NCBI GenBank assembly: GCA_963716085.1
Contig: OY970288.1
Span: 2,790,001-2,854,000, forward strand
Length of the DNA: 64,000 bases
Direction of reading: 5' to 3'
Source of the DNA: Persicitalea sp963716085
GTDB lineage: Bacteria; Bacteroidota; Bacteroidia; Cytophagales; Spirosomataceae
Of this stretch, positions 53,823-63,176 are shown in pieces; position 1 is the first letter of the stretch, and each line of letters starts with the position of its first letter. A program made the position numbers and the translations under genes. Below the pieces are notes generated by a model, which saw nothing but the letters and a program-made list of their open reading frames with translations, did no database searches and was not told the origin of the DNA.

Positions 53823-55424
53823 TTGAGCTACCAAAACGAAATTAAGAAACGCCGCACCTTCGCCATCATCAGTCACCCCGATGCGGGCAAGACGACGCTG
53901 ACGGAGAAACTCTTGCTCTTCGGCGGAGCCATACAGACCGCCGGGGCGGTTAAGTCCAACAAGATTAAGAAAACTGCCACCTCCGATTTCATGGAAATCG
54001 AGAAGCAGCGCGGTATTTCGGTGGCTACGTCGGTCATGACCTTCGAGTACAAGGATTTGTTAATCAACATCCTGGATACGCCGGGCCACAAGGATTTTGC
54101 GGAGGATACCTACCGTACCCTTACAGCGGTGGACAGCGTAATTCTGGTCATCGACTGCGTGAAGGGCGTCGAGGAGCAGACCGAGCGCTTGATGGAAGTC
54201 TGTCGAATGCGCCAAACGCCCGTAATCATTTTCATCAATAAACTCGACCGCGAGGGACAAAGTCCGTTCGATTTGTTGGACGAACTGGAAGACAAGTTGC
54301 AAATCCGGGTGCGCCCGTTGACTTGGCCCATCAGCATGGGGGCGACTTTCAAGGGTGTATACAATTTATACGACAAAACGCTGAACTTTTTCCGGGTAAA
54401 TAAAACCAAGATTGAGGAAGACGTTGTCGAAATTGGCTTGGACGATGAGAAACTACCCGAACTGCTCGGCAAACGCGATGCCGAAACCCTGCGCGAGGAA
54501 GTGGAATTGATCGAGGGTGTTTATGATCCGTTTTCGGAAGAAGCTTACGATGCCGGAGAACTGGCTCCGGTCTTCTTCGGCAGTGCGATCAATAATTTTG
54601 GCGTGAAGGAATTGCTGGACACCTTCTGCAAGATCTCCCCTACCCCACAGCCGCGTCCCACCGACGTGCGACCCGTGGATCCACTGGAAGACAAGCTCAG
54701 TGGTTTCGTTTTCAAGATACACGCCAACCTCGACCCGCGCCACCGCGACCGCATCGCGTTTTTCCGGGTGTGTTCGGGTAAGTTCGAGCGGCGTAAGTTT
54801 TACCATCATGTGCGGCTTCAAAAAGACATCCGCTTTGCGAGTCCGTTCACATTTATGGCTTCCGACAAGAGTATTCTGGAAGAAGGCTTTCCCGGCGACG
54901 TAGTGGGGCTTTACGATACCGGAAACTTCAAGATTGGCGATACACTGACCGAAGGTGAAGACCTGCAATTTTCGGGCATTCCCAGCTTTTCACCCGAAAT
55001 ATTCAAAGAGTTGGTCAACCTCGATCCCATGAAATCCAAGCAATTGGACAAGGGCGTGCAACAATTGACCGACGAGGGCGTGGCCCAGCTTTTCACGCTC
55101 GAACTCGGCAACCGCCGCATCGTCGGCACCGTGGGTGAACTTCAATTCGATGTAATCCAGCACCGCCTGGAACACGAATACGGCGCCAAATGCCGCTGGG
55201 TGCCGATGAACATCGACCGCGCTTGCTGGATCACTTCGGACGACAAGCATAAACTGGATGAGTTCATCCGCCTGAAAGGCAACCAAATCGCTTACGATAA
55301 GGACAATCGCCCCGTTTTTCTAGCCGAATCCGAGTGGATGATCCGCATGAACCGCGACAACAACCCCGAGATTCAGTTTCACTTTACTTCGGAGTTTAAG
55401 ACGAAAGCAATTTTGAATGAGTGA
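53823..55424 (+). CDS. prfC: Peptide chain release factor 3
   Basis: 533 residues, translational GTPase that recycles RF1/RF2. G1 ISHPDAGKTTLTEK (about 16-29), switch I region, G3 ILDTPGHKDFAEDTYR, G4 IFINKLDREG, then RF3-type domains 2 and 3 ending KTKAILNE. The start is TTG at 53823; no better in-frame start fits. Placed directly after the TA-like pair, so it may be read from the upstream ppa transcript. The 3' end runs into an 8-bp repeat. Confidence 0.95.
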   Translation: MSYQNEIKKRRTFAIISHPDAGKTTLTEKLLLFGGAIQTAGAVKSNKIKKTATSDFMEIEKQRGISVATSVMTFEYKDLLINILDTPGHKDFAEDTYRTLTAVDSVILVIDCVKGVEEQTERLMEVCRMRQTPVIIFINKLDREGQSPFDLLDELEDKLQIRVRPLTWPISMGATFKGVYNLYDKTLNFFRVNKTKIEEDVVEIGLDDEKLPELLGKRDAETLREEVELIEGVYDPFSEEAYDAGELAPVFFGSAINNFGVKELLDTFCKISPTPQPRPTDVRPVDPLEDKLSGFVFKIHANLDPRHRDRIAFFRVCSGKFERRKFYHHVRLQKDIRFASPFTFMASDKSILEEGFPGDVVGLYDTGNFKIGDTLTEGEDLQFSGIPSFSPEIFKELVNLDPMKSKQLDKGVQQLTDEGVAQLFTLELGNRRIVGTVGELQFDVIQHRLEHEYGAKCRWVPMNIDRACWITSDDKHKLDEFIRLKGNQIAYDKDNRPVFLAESEWMIRMNRDNNPEIQFHFTSEFKTKAILNE

Positions 55425-55487
55425 ATGAGTGAATGAGTGAATGAGCGAATAAATTTGAGTCCAGTATTCTATCATTCACTCATTCAC
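55415..55487. repeat. 8-bp tandem repeat with inverted match, at the prfC end
   Basis: gaatgagt three times (55415-55438), then gaatgagc and gaat. The first unit contains the prfC stop. Downstream attcactcattcac (55474-55487) is complementary, so a hairpin of about 14 bp can form. It could end the prfC transcript although no T-run follows. Confidence 0.75.
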
Positions 55488-55510
55488 AGACTCTATCATT
55501 GAAAATTAAT

Positions 55511-55927
55511 TTATCTCGGTCCCCGCGACTTCTTGCGCTTCGTTTGGGTGGAGTCTTTTCGCATGTCCCCTCCCCGGCGTCCTTCGCGCATTTCGGCCTG
55601 CATGGCCTCGTAATTCACTTTTTGATCCGGCGTAAGAATGGTTCCCATGTTCTTCTGAAATTCATCATTGGCTGATTTCATCTGGTCACGAGCCTCCCTG
55701 CTTTCGTCCCGTGCTTCGCGCATTTCCTGCATCTTTTGAGTACGCGCCAGTTGCAGGGCGTAAATCTGCTTTTGCTGGTCGGCGCTGAGGTCGAGTTTCT
55801 CGGCCATCATTTTCGTTTGGCGTTCGGCCCTTTTTTCGGGAGTAACGCCACCGCCACCGCGTTGGGCGTAGCTTGTTGTGCCTAGCAGCAGCAAGCCCAT
55901 CATCATCACATTTTTCATTGCTTTCAT
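55511..55927 (-). CDS. Spy/CpxP-like periplasmic protein
   Basis: 138 residues from ATG at 55927 (another Met five codons on). Signal peptide (NVMMMGLLLLGTTSYAQ) then a mature protein that is almost all helix and rich in Lys, Arg, Met and Gln: LDLSADQQKQIYALQLARTQKMQEMREARDE and ILTPDQKVNYEAM. The LTpxQ-like repeats are the Spy/CpxP/ZraP pattern of small periplasmic chaperones. Very basic tail (KRKKSRGPR). Convergent with prfC. Confidence 0.8.
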   Translation of the reverse strand: MKAMKNVMMMGLLLLGTTSYAQRGGGGVTPEKRAERQTKMMAEKLDLSADQQKQIYALQLARTQKMQEMREARDESREARDQMKSANDEFQKNMGTILTPDQKVNYEAMQAEMREGRRGGDMRKDSTQTKRKKSRGPR

Positions 55928-56070
55928 AATTTTGTTGTTTAAAATTTGGTACGCTTGCTTTGAAGTGAAACGTTGCAGCTGGTTTAACTTTACCCTCCAT
56001 AAATCGACAGTTGCCAGTAAATGATATACGGACGGGGCCATTGAGTCGATTGTTCGTCTATAAGGGTAAT

Positions 56071-56084
56071 TATCTTTATCTTCG
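56071..56084 (+). promoter_or_regulatory. Probable promoter of the sulfatase/GH78 gene
   Basis: TATCTTTA (56071-56078) with TTG at 56050-56052, spacer 18 bp; overlapping TATCTTCG at 56077-56084 is an alternative. ATG at 56114. Confidence 0.5.
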
Positions 56085-56113
56085 GTATCACTTAAAAAAT
56101 TATCCCCGATTCT

Positions 56114-59100
56114 ATGCGCCTTTACCGTGCCGTCGTTATTTCATGTTTTTGCTCACTGTTTTTGCCAAAATACGCCTGGGCCCAAGGCAATAACGATCGG
56201 CGGGATGCCGTACCACCCAACATAATTTTCATCCTTACCGACGACCAGCGCTGGAGCGCCCTTGGTTATGCGGGCAACGACCTCGTTCACACTCCCCAGA
56301 TGGACGCGCTGGCACGGCAGGGTACTTATTTTAAAAACGCCACCGTCACGACGCCCATTTGCGCGGCAAGCCGGGCCACGCTGCTGAGCGGCATGTACGA
56401 ACGGAGCCATCGGTACAGTTTCACGACGGGAAACATCAGAGAAGAATACATGGAGACTGCCTACCCCAAAGTACTTCGGGAAGCGGGGTACTACACGGGT
56501 TTTTACGGAAAGTTTGGCGTGAAATATGACGGTAAAGACAAGTTATTCGATGTCTATGACGAATACGACCGCGGCCCCTACCCCGACCGACGGGGGTACT
56601 TTTACAAAACGATCAATAAAGACACCGTCCACCTCACGCGCTATACCGGCCAGCAGGCGCTGGATTTCCTGGAAGCCGCGCCCCGCAACAAACCGTTCTG
56701 TCTGTCGCTCAGTTTCAGTGCTCCCCACGCGCAAGACTCGGCTGAGGATCAGTATTTCTGGCAGAAAGAAACGGATCATCTTCTCGCCGACACCACAGTG
56801 CCTAAGGCTGACATCAGCGACGACAAGTACTTTAACATCTTGCCCAAGATGGTGCGCGACGGTTTCAACCGCCTTCGCTGGTACTGGCGCTACGACACGC
56901 CCGAAAAGTACCAGCACAGCGTAAAAGGCTATTACCGCATGATCGCGGGTATCGACTTGGAAATTGCCAAGATTCGGGAAAAGCTCGAGGCGATGGGGCA
57001 GGCTGAGAATACCATCATCATCCTGATGGGGGACAATGGCTACTTTCAGGGCGAAAGGCAATTGGCCGGCAAATGGCTGATGTACGACAACTCCGTCCGA
57101 GTGCCACTTATCGTGTACGATCCACGTCTTAAAAAGCATCAGGATCTGGAAGATTTGGCCCAGAATGTGGATGTTCCGGCGACGATCCTGGACATGGCAG
57201 GTGTGAAGGCCCCGGCCAAATGGCAGGGAAAGAGCCTTTATCCGTTGGTACGTGGCACCTCGAACAGTTTGCAGCGCGATACGATTTTGACCGAGCACCT
57301 TTGGGAGTTTGCCAACATTCCACCCAGTGAAGGTGTGCGGACGAAAGATTGGAAGTATATGCGCTACGTGAATGACCAATCCCTGGAAGAGCTGTACTTT
57401 TTGAAAGACGACCCTAAGGAAATCAATAATCTGGCAACAGATCCGAAATACAGGAACCAGTTGCTAGCCCTGCGTAAAAAAAACGACGAATTGGCTCAGC
57501 GGTTCAGCGACGGAAACTCCGCCGCGCCCTCGGGGATGATGGTGGACTACATTCGCGAACCCGGCAACACGCGCATTCACAAGAGCCATCCTGGATACAG
57601 TTGGGTGGTGCCGGACTACGCCAGGGTACAGTCGGCTTATCAAATTTTAGTATCTGCTTCGCCCGAGAAAATGAGGCAGAATATTGGGGATGTTTGGGAC
57701 AGTGGGCAAGTGCGCGTGGACAAATCATCCTCCATCGAGCAGCAGGGCACGGCGTTGCGTCCGAGTACTACCTACTATTGGAAAGTCAGGATCTGGGACG
57801 AGGTCAACCGCGTATCGGAGTATTCGCCCGCCCAAACGTTCCGCACCGGAGCAACGCTGGATCAGAGTGCTTCGCCGAATGTTTTTCAGATCGACCGCAT
57901 TTCCCCGGAGTCTGTGACTTCTACGGGCAAGGGCAGCTATTTTGTTGATTTCGGCAGAGACGCCTTTGGCACCTTGGAATTGGACTACAACGCACCCAAA
58001 GCGGGAACGCTGACATTGCGCCTGGGCGAAAAATTAAAAGACGGCCGTATCGACCGCCAGCCGGGCGGTACCATTCGTTATCAGGAGGTAAAGCTCGATG
58101 TAAAGCCCGGCCCTAAAAAATACACCCTGGCCCTTACGCCCGACAAGCGAAACTCCTCTGGCGCGGCGGTGCTGTTGCCCGACAGCTTCGACGTCATTAC
58201 GCCTTTCCGCTACGTGGAAATTGAAAACGCCCAGTCGGAAATAAAGGCCAGTGAGCTGCGGCAGAAGGTATTTCAGTATTATTTCGATGACATCCAAAGC
58301 AGCTTCACCTCCTCCGATACGGTACTGAATCAAGTGTGGGATTTGTGTAAATACAGCATTAAAGAAACCACTTTCGCCGGGCTGTACGTGGATGGTGACC
58401 GTGAGCGCATTCCTTATGAAGCCGATGCGTATATCAATCAGTTGGGCCACTATGCCGTGGATCGCGAGTACCCGATTGGCAAGCGCACGATCGAGTACTT
58501 TATGGAACACCCTACCTGGCCTACCGAGTGGCTGCTGCACACGGCGTTGATGGTGAATCAGGATTATCTCTACACGGGCGATTCTTCGCTAATTATCAAG
58601 TACTACGACAAGATCCGGCACAAAACGCTGGTCGAGTTGGCGCGGGAAGACGGCCTGATCAGTTCAGTGACCGGTCTGGTCGATGATGCTTACATGGCGC
58701 GGATTGGCTTCAAGGATTCTACCAACCGCCTGAAAGACATTGTAGACTGGCCACCCGCACAAAAAGATACGGGTTGGAAACTCTCCACGCCCGAAGGCGA
58801 ACGCGATGGCCACGAGATGAGGCCCATCAATACAGTTGTCAATAGCTTTTTTTACGAAAATATGCGCCTCATGGCCGAATTTGCGAAGATTGCGGGTAAG
58901 GCTGACGACCAGATATACTTCGAAATCATGGCTTTAAAAGTAAAAAAGGCCATGAATACCAAATTATTCGACCAGCAAAAGGGTATTTATCTGGACGGCG
59001 AAGGCGCGACCCACTCCTCCTTGCACGCCAATATGCTGCCCTTGGCATTTGGCATCGTGCGTCCCGAGAACCAGAAATCCGTGGTCGAATTCATCAAATC

Positions 59101-59647
59101 GCGCGGTATGGCGAGCAGCGTGTACGGAGCGCAATTTCTGCTCGATGGCCTGTATCGCGCCGGGGCCGCCGACTACGCCCTCGACCTGATGCGTGCCACC
59201 GGCGACCGCAGTTGGTACAACATGATTCGCATTGGCTCCACGGTCACGATGGAAGCCTGGGACATGAAGTACAAGCCCAACGCCGACTGGAACCACGCCT
59301 GGGGTGCCGTTCCCGCCAACATGATACCAAGAGGCTTGTGGGGGATAAAACCAAAAACGCCGGGTTTCGGCATAGTTTCCATCAAGCCCCAGTTAGGCGA
59401 TTTGAAGCATAGCGGTATCTCCGTCCCGACCATGAAAGGATCGATTAGAGCTACCTATCATCGTCAAAACGCCCGAAATCAGAGATATACCATTGAACTA
59501 CCAGCCAACGTCGTCGGCGAGTTGCAGCTGATAACAGCTCCCGAAGATGAAGTTACTATAAATGGTAAAAAATCCAGCCGAGCGTTTGATACGTTACGAT
59601 TGGAACCCGGAACGAGTGAAATCGAAATCAGGGTCAACTCTTTTTGA
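56114..59647 (+). CDS. Bimodular sulfatase / GH78 alpha-L-rhamnosidase fusion
   Basis: 1177 residues with a signal peptide (VVISCFCSLFLPKYAWAQ). Residues 34-475 are a type I sulfatase: PPNIIFILTDDQRWSALGYAG, formylglycine motif CAASR (Cys near 82; C-x-A-x-R), metal-site ILMGDNGYFQGERQ. Residues about 515-1177 are GH78: SAYQILVSASPEKM and TYYWKVRIWDEVN (first beta domain), DGDRERIPYEADAYINQLGHY (general-acid region, about 758-778) and STVTMEAWD (base Glu near 1045). Secreted; presumably desulfates and cuts rhamnose-linked sulfated glycans. A similar two-part enzyme is known from the ulvan locus of Formosa agariphila. No other PUL gene is nearby. Confidence 0.88.
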   Translation: MRLYRAVVISCFCSLFLPKYAWAQGNNDRRDAVPPNIIFILTDDQRWSALGYAGNDLVHTPQMDALARQGTYFKNATVTTPICAASRATLLSGMYERSHRYSFTTGNIREEYMETAYPKVLREAGYYTGFYGKFGVKYDGKDKLFDVYDEYDRGPYPDRRGYFYKTINKDTVHLTRYTGQQALDFLEAAPRNKPFCLSLSFSAPHAQDSAEDQYFWQKETDHLLADTTVPKADISDDKYFNILPKMVRDGFNRLRWYWRYDTPEKYQHSVKGYYRMIAGIDLEIAKIREKLEAMGQAENTIIILMGDNGYFQGERQLAGKWLMYDNSVRVPLIVYDPRLKKHQDLEDLAQNVDVPATILDMAGVKAPAKWQGKSLYPLVRGTSNSLQRDTILTEHLWEFANIPPSEGVRTKDWKYMRYVNDQSLEELYFLKDDPKEINNLATDPKYRNQLLALRKKNDELAQRFSDGNSAAPSGMMVDYIREPGNTRIHKSHPGYSWVVPDYARVQSAYQILVSASPEKMRQNIGDVWDSGQVRVDKSSSIEQQGTALRPSTTYYWKVRIWDEVNRVSEYSPAQTFRTGATLDQSASPNVFQIDRISPESVTSTGKGSYFVDFGRDAFGTLELDYNAPKAGTLTLRLGEKLKDGRIDRQPGGTIRYQEVKLDVKPGPKKYTLALTPDKRNSSGAAVLLPDSFDVITPFRYVEIENAQSEIKASELRQKVFQYYFDDIQSSFTSSDTVLNQVWDLCKYSIKETTFAGLYVDGDRERIPYEADAYINQLGHYAVDREYPIGKRTIEYFMEHPTWPTEWLLHTALMVNQDYLYTGDSSLIIKYYDKIRHKTLVELAREDGLISSVTGLVDDAYMARIGFKDSTNRLKDIVDWPPAQKDTGWKLSTPEGERDGHEMRPINTVVNSFFYENMRLMAEFAKIAGKADDQIYFEIMALKVKKAMNTKLFDQQKGIYLDGEGATHSSLHANMLPLAFGIVRPENQKSVVEFIKSRGMASSVYGAQFLLDGLYRAGAADYALDLMRATGDRSWYNMIRIGSTVTMEAWDMKYKPNADWNHAWGAVPANMIPRGLWGIKPKTPGFGIVSIKPQLGDLKHSGISVPTMKGSIRATYHRQNARNQRYTIELPANVVGELQLITAPEDEVTINGKKSSRAFDTLRLEPGTSEIEIRVNSF

Positions 59648-59653
59648 TAAAAC

Positions 59654-59700
59654 AACAAAAGACGCCAGCCGGATTATCAATCCCCCTAGCGTCTTTTGTT
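59654..59700. terminator. Bidirectional terminator
   Basis: A 12-bp stem, aacaaaagacgc with gcgtcttttgtt, between the convergent fusion gene and the gene at 59712. A/T-rich flanks on both sides allow use in both directions. Confidence 0.75.
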
Positions 59701-59711
59701 ATTTGCATCGG

Positions 59712-60029
59712 TTACTGTTCGACCTTTTTCCCTTCCTCGTCGAACTGCATCGTGGCGGTTTCCTCACCTTTTTTGGCTTCTATTTCATAGATATCGGGCT
59801 TGTTTGCCTCCGTTATCTTAAAAGCTTTCTCAATGGCCCAACCTTGGTAATCTTCGCCCATCAGCGTGTTCTTCACTGCATCCGGCAGGTTTTCGGGTTG
59901 GATTGCGGTTTTTTCCTGCGGTGCCTGCTGCTCGACAGCGGGCGTCTCGACGGCTTGAGCCCGGACACTTGCGGGCCAAGCCATAGCAAGGGCCGCTGCA
60001 CATACTAAACTCATCACTACCTTTCTCAT
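59712..60029 (-). CDS. Small periplasmic protein, PepSY/DUF2874-like
   Basis: 105 residues. Signal peptide (VVMSLVCAAALAMAWPASVRAQ), a Gln/Pro-rich linker, and a single beta-alpha domain: LPDAVKNTLMGEDYQGWAIEKAFKITEANKPDIYEIEAKKGEETATMQFDEEGK. The PDAVK...YEIEAKKGEETATMQFD layout fits the PepSY-like/BLIP-like small periplasmic proteins of Bacteroidota. Function unknown. Confidence 0.7.
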   Translation of the reverse strand: MRKVVMSLVCAAALAMAWPASVRAQAVETPAVEQQAPQEKTAIQPENLPDAVKNTLMGEDYQGWAIEKAFKITEANKPDIYEIEAKKGEETATMQFDEEGKKVEQ

Positions 60030-60153
60030 CGTTTCATCTGTTTAGATGTATCAAATAACAATGACCGCCTTGGTCATCTTACTTACTAACGGGCCACTTG
60101 GATTAGCGTGATATAAGAATACATATATTGAGTGAACGGTAAAAAGTAGCAAC

Positions 60154-60183
60154 AAAAAAAGCGACAACCACGTGGGTTGCCGC
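60154..60183 (-). terminator. Intrinsic terminator, minus strand
   Basis: gcgacaacc / ggttgccgc stem (9 bp, one mismatch) with seven T following on the minus strand; about 30 bp after the stop of the DUF2382 gene at 60210. Confidence 0.7.
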
Positions 60184-60209
60184 TTAAAGTCAAGAAGTTT
60201 GTTATGACC

Positions 60210-61004
60210 TTACTTCTTAGGGTATGGGGGCGTTCCGGTGGCAGTTTTTCCAGCCACCGTTTTGTCACCCGCAATTTGCTCCACGTCGACCTCAGTCTTA
60301 CGGACCGTCTCACGGATGGTCTCATCGTGAGATTCGACTTCTTTTCCTACTGAAACTTCCTCGACCACATTGGCTTCCTTGGCTACTACCGCCTTTTCAG
60401 CATGCTCAGTCAGTACTACTTCACCTTCCTTGAAACTATCGAGATCGGCGCCAGAAGCCGGACGATTCACGGGATTGCGTCGCACATAAACGCGCTCTTC
60501 ACGAAGCCTGATATGCTCTTCCACTGGCTTGGTCACGATCCGGCTTTTCAAGCGCACGCCTCCGGTCTGGACGGTCTCTTTACCAACGCGCACATTCTCC
60601 TCGATAATCTTGATGTTCTCACCACCTTTCACATTGTCGGTCTTGGCAGTGGTGGCACCATAACCATATTGGGCAGCACGATCATGTACATTGAGCGCAC
60701 CATTTTCATCCAGGATATCGGCGGCTTTCTCAGCGTGAGCCTCTGATGTGGCGTGAACGGTCACAATTGAGCCGCGGCTTCCTACCGCTGAATAACGCTT
60801 GTGGTCATCTCCATCGTCTCCAAAAAGATTTTTGAAGAACTCCACGACACCCGAGTCCTCATAATCGTCCTCATACGTCTCGGCTTTTGACTGATGGGCC
60901 GACATATCTATTGTATTCCGGGCGATTCCGGCGGCTACTAGTTTATCTACTGCTTGCTTTGCTTCGGTGGCGTCGTCAAATACGCCTACTACTGTGAGAT
61001 TCAT
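60210..61004 (-). CDS. YsnF/AvaK (DUF2382) domain protein with GS17M-like N-domain
   Basis: 264 residues. N-terminal VVGVFDDATEAKQAVDKLVAAGIARNTIDM resembles general-stress protein 17M-type domains, followed by an acidic linker. The C-terminal half (about 125-250; IKIIEENVRVGKETVQTGGVRLKSRIVTKPVEEHIRLREERVYVRR, then VVLTEHAEKAVVAKEANVVEEVSVGKEVESHDETI) is the DUF2382 beta domain. Linked to general stress in several bacteria; the molecular role is unknown. Second such gene upstream at 61054. Confidence 0.88.
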   Translation of the reverse strand: MNLTVVGVFDDATEAKQAVDKLVAAGIARNTIDMSAHQSKAETYEDDYEDSGVVEFFKNLFGDDGDDHKRYSAVGSRGSIVTVHATSEAHAEKAADILDENGALNVHDRAAQYGYGATTAKTDNVKGGENIKIIEENVRVGKETVQTGGVRLKSRIVTKPVEEHIRLREERVYVRRNPVNRPASGADLDSFKEGEVVLTEHAEKAVVAKEANVVEEVSVGKEVESHDETIRETVRKTEVDVEQIAGDKTVAGKTATGTPPYPKK

Positions 61005-61053
61005 ATTGGTTTGGTTTGGGTTGAAAAATTAATCTATATAACGGGGGCATCTT

Positions 61054-61512
61054 TCAGCCCGGACGTTCGCTGTTTATTGTTTCGTGCTCAACATTGATTT
61101 TCTCGGTTCGTAAACTGATGGTCTCTTCGTTGGTGGTAGTTCGCTGGCGCTTCGTAACGTGGATCTCCTCCACAAGCATCAGCTTCTTCTCGACCACCAG
61201 CACTTCTTTGACAACCGAATAAATGGTCGTATCACCTTCGCTTCTTACGGTAGGTACTTCATTTACATAGGTACCAATGGCTTTGCGCTCCACGGAAATT
61301 CCCTCTTCGGTCAACGGTACGCTTATTGTTTCTTCGTGTTCCTCGACCGTTTTAAGCAATCGAACCCGACCCGTTTCAACAACTTCCTTCCCCACGACTG
61401 CTTTCTCCTCGATAATGGGGATGACCTGCTGGTCTTTGATTTGGACAGGAACATCCTCCAATTTGTCTAGCTCGTAAAGTCGGCTTGGATTCTGCGGGTT
61501 GTCTGTGGACAT
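61054..61512 (-). CDS. DUF2382 (YsnF/AvaK) domain protein
   Basis: 152 residues from ATG at 61512; the open frame runs 28 codons further upstream. IPIIEEKAVVGKEVVETGRVRLLKTVEEHEETISVPLTEEGISVERKAIG, then YSVVKEVLVVEKKLMLVEEIHVTKRQRTTTNEETISLRTEKINVEHETI, is the DUF2382 repeat. No N-terminal domain, unlike the gene at 60210. The pair is on one strand with 49 bp between them. Confidence 0.88.
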   Translation of the reverse strand: MSTDNPQNPSRLYELDKLEDVPVQIKDQQVIPIIEEKAVVGKEVVETGRVRLLKTVEEHEETISVPLTEEGISVERKAIGTYVNEVPTVRSEGDTTIYSVVKEVLVVEKKLMLVEEIHVTKRQRTTTNEETISLRTEKINVEHETINSERPG

Positions 61513-61850
61513 ATATTCCGTATGGTAACTTATGTTTTTTTCCGGTATTATGGTAGCGGGACGATCTAACAATTTTTCATCGCACTCCAAAATCAAGTTG
61601 AAATTTAAAAAAAGCGTTCTAGCTGAAACTATTTTAATCCGTTAATCTGATAATCAATTGCTTAGATAAATTATAATACAAAGCTATTTGGGTATTCCGT
61701 AGAATAGGCTCTACATTTCAGGGAACTATCGCCTGAAATGCGATTCGGGCACTATGAAATCCGTCTAGGCAAGGGAAACTTTGGTTGTAGACAAACGCAG
61801 AATTTATAACTAGTTCAGACCCATATTTTGTCGCAGCCCACACTGAAATT
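61513..61850. other. Gene-free stretch between DUF2382 and small-gene starts
   Basis: About 340 AT-rich bases. One hairpin, catttcagg / cctgaaatg (61714-61740, 9 bp, loop 9), has no T-run. No open frame is convincing. It must hold the promoter for the minus-strand DUF2382 genes, but I cannot place it with confidence. Confidence 0.4.
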
Positions 61851-62141
61851 TCAAGACAGATTTCCAATTACCAACGCCTTCCACTCTTCCTTTAAGGTAG
61901 TCTCGGGCATCTTCGATCCAGCCCGACGGTACCAATATTCGGCATTCCAGGTGTCTCCCTCGACACGATGCAGGTAAGCGTGGAGGTGATCGTAAACCCT
62001 GACCCCTTCCTTAGATTGCGCCACCTGATGCGCAGCTTCCCAATCACCTTTGGCATCGTGCCATAACCCAATTAAAATTTCGCTCAGCTCCGCAGGAGGC
62101 TGATTGGTATTCAGCGACTCAATAAATTCTTGATAGGTCAT
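61851..62141 (-). CDS. Conserved hypothetical protein, 96 residues
   Basis: Soluble, helical. LWHDAKGDWEAAHQVAQSKEGVRVYDHLHAYLHRVEGDTWNAEYWYRRAGSKMP is a pattern seen in widely conserved small proteins of unknown function, with the residues D, H, E, G, D and W in the same order. Two copies of a helix-turn-like motif may bind a ligand but this is not shown. Divergent from the XRE regulator. Confidence 0.75.
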   Translation of the reverse strand: MTYQEFIESLNTNQPPAELSEILIGLWHDAKGDWEAAHQVAQSKEGVRVYDHLHAYLHRVEGDTWNAEYWYRRAGSKMPETTLKEEWKALVIGNLS

Positions 62142-62307
62142 TTTATTTATGGTTTGTTCCTTGAAAAATTATTTTCAGGGGGATAGGATCGAAACGTTTG
62201 GATAACATACACGTTTACATCAGGGCGTATCCTTAATAATTTGACTATTTATTTTAATATTTGTTCATTATATTTACGCATATTGATTCTACACTCATTC
62301 TATATCC

Positions 62308-63000
62308 ATGAATTTTAATCAAAATCTGGCATATCTTCGGTCTCAGCATAAATTTAAGCTTTCGCAACAAAAGTTAGCCGATGCGCTGGGCTTCAAAAAG
62401 TCAACCTTGGCTGCCTGGGAATCAGGACGGGCCAACCCATCTTTTGAAGACATGCTGAAAATTGCAAAGTACTTCAACATATCCGCAGATGACCTTTTAA
62501 CCCTCAATCTAAGCGATTCGCAGGAAAAACCGTGGTTGAGGGAGGACAACCTCCGCGTACTGGTCACCTCGGTCAATTCCCAGAATCAGGAGAACATTGA
62601 ATATGTTCCCGTAAAGGCAATGGGCGGATATGCACTTGGTTACGGCGATGTCGACTACATTGGTGAGCTGCCGGCTTTCCAAGTTCCTTTTCTCTCGCAG
62701 GAGAAGAAATACCGTGCCTTTCCTTACGAGGGCGACTCAATGCCGCCCCTGCGCGAAGGCTGTACCGTCATGGGCGAGTTTGTAGAGAAATGGCACGAAA
62801 TAAAAAGCGGCATGATCTGCCTGGTCGTAACCCAAAACGAAGGGGTCGTTTTGAAAAAGATATTCAACTACCTGGAAGAGAAAGGTATTCTTGTACTGAA
62901 ATCGACGAATGAACGGTATTCCCCTTATCCCGTGATGCTGAGTGACATTCAAGAAATTTGGGCCTTTGCAGGGTACTTCGATACGGAATTTCCGAGGTGA
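62308..63000 (+). CDS. XRE-type regulator with S24 (LexA/CI-like) C-domain
   Basis: 230 residues. HTH: KLSQQKLADALGFKKSTLAAWESGRANPSFEDMLKIAKYFNIS (about 18-60). C-terminal S24 fold: GDSMPP contains the nucleophile Ser (near 147), and GVVLKKIF the general-base Lys (near 187). No Ala-Gly cleavage site is obvious between them. Such proteins resemble phage CI and LexA-like repressors. It is followed by dinB after a repeat, which suggests DNA-damage control. Confidence 0.88.
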   Translation: MNFNQNLAYLRSQHKFKLSQQKLADALGFKKSTLAAWESGRANPSFEDMLKIAKYFNISADDLLTLNLSDSQEKPWLREDNLRVLVTSVNSQNQENIEYVPVKAMGGYALGYGDVDYIGELPAFQVPFLSQEKKYRAFPYEGDSMPPLREGCTVMGEFVEKWHEIKSGMICLVVTQNEGVVLKKIFNYLEEKGILVLKSTNERYSPYPVMLSDIQEIWAFAGYFDTEFPR

Positions 63001-63150
63001 AAGGGAGGCACAAAGGGGCAAAGTTCCAGAGGCACAGAGGCACAGAGGCACAGAGGCACAGAGGCAAGAAGTAAAAACGCTCTGCTTTAACTGGCTTGCG
63101 TTAGCCCACTTTGTGCCTTTGGAACTTCGTGCCTTTGGAACTTCAGAACT
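63001..63150. repeat. GGCACAGA tandem array and its inverted relative
   Basis: ggcacaga occurs four times in a row (63030-63064) after a related ggcacaaagg stretch. At 63113-63146 the inverse unit tgtgcctttggaac appears twice. Both arms could pair. Related copies: 6714-6756 and 41458-41485. Confidence 0.8.
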
Positions 63151-63176
63151 AAGTCATCCCACTACTTCCCCCACCC

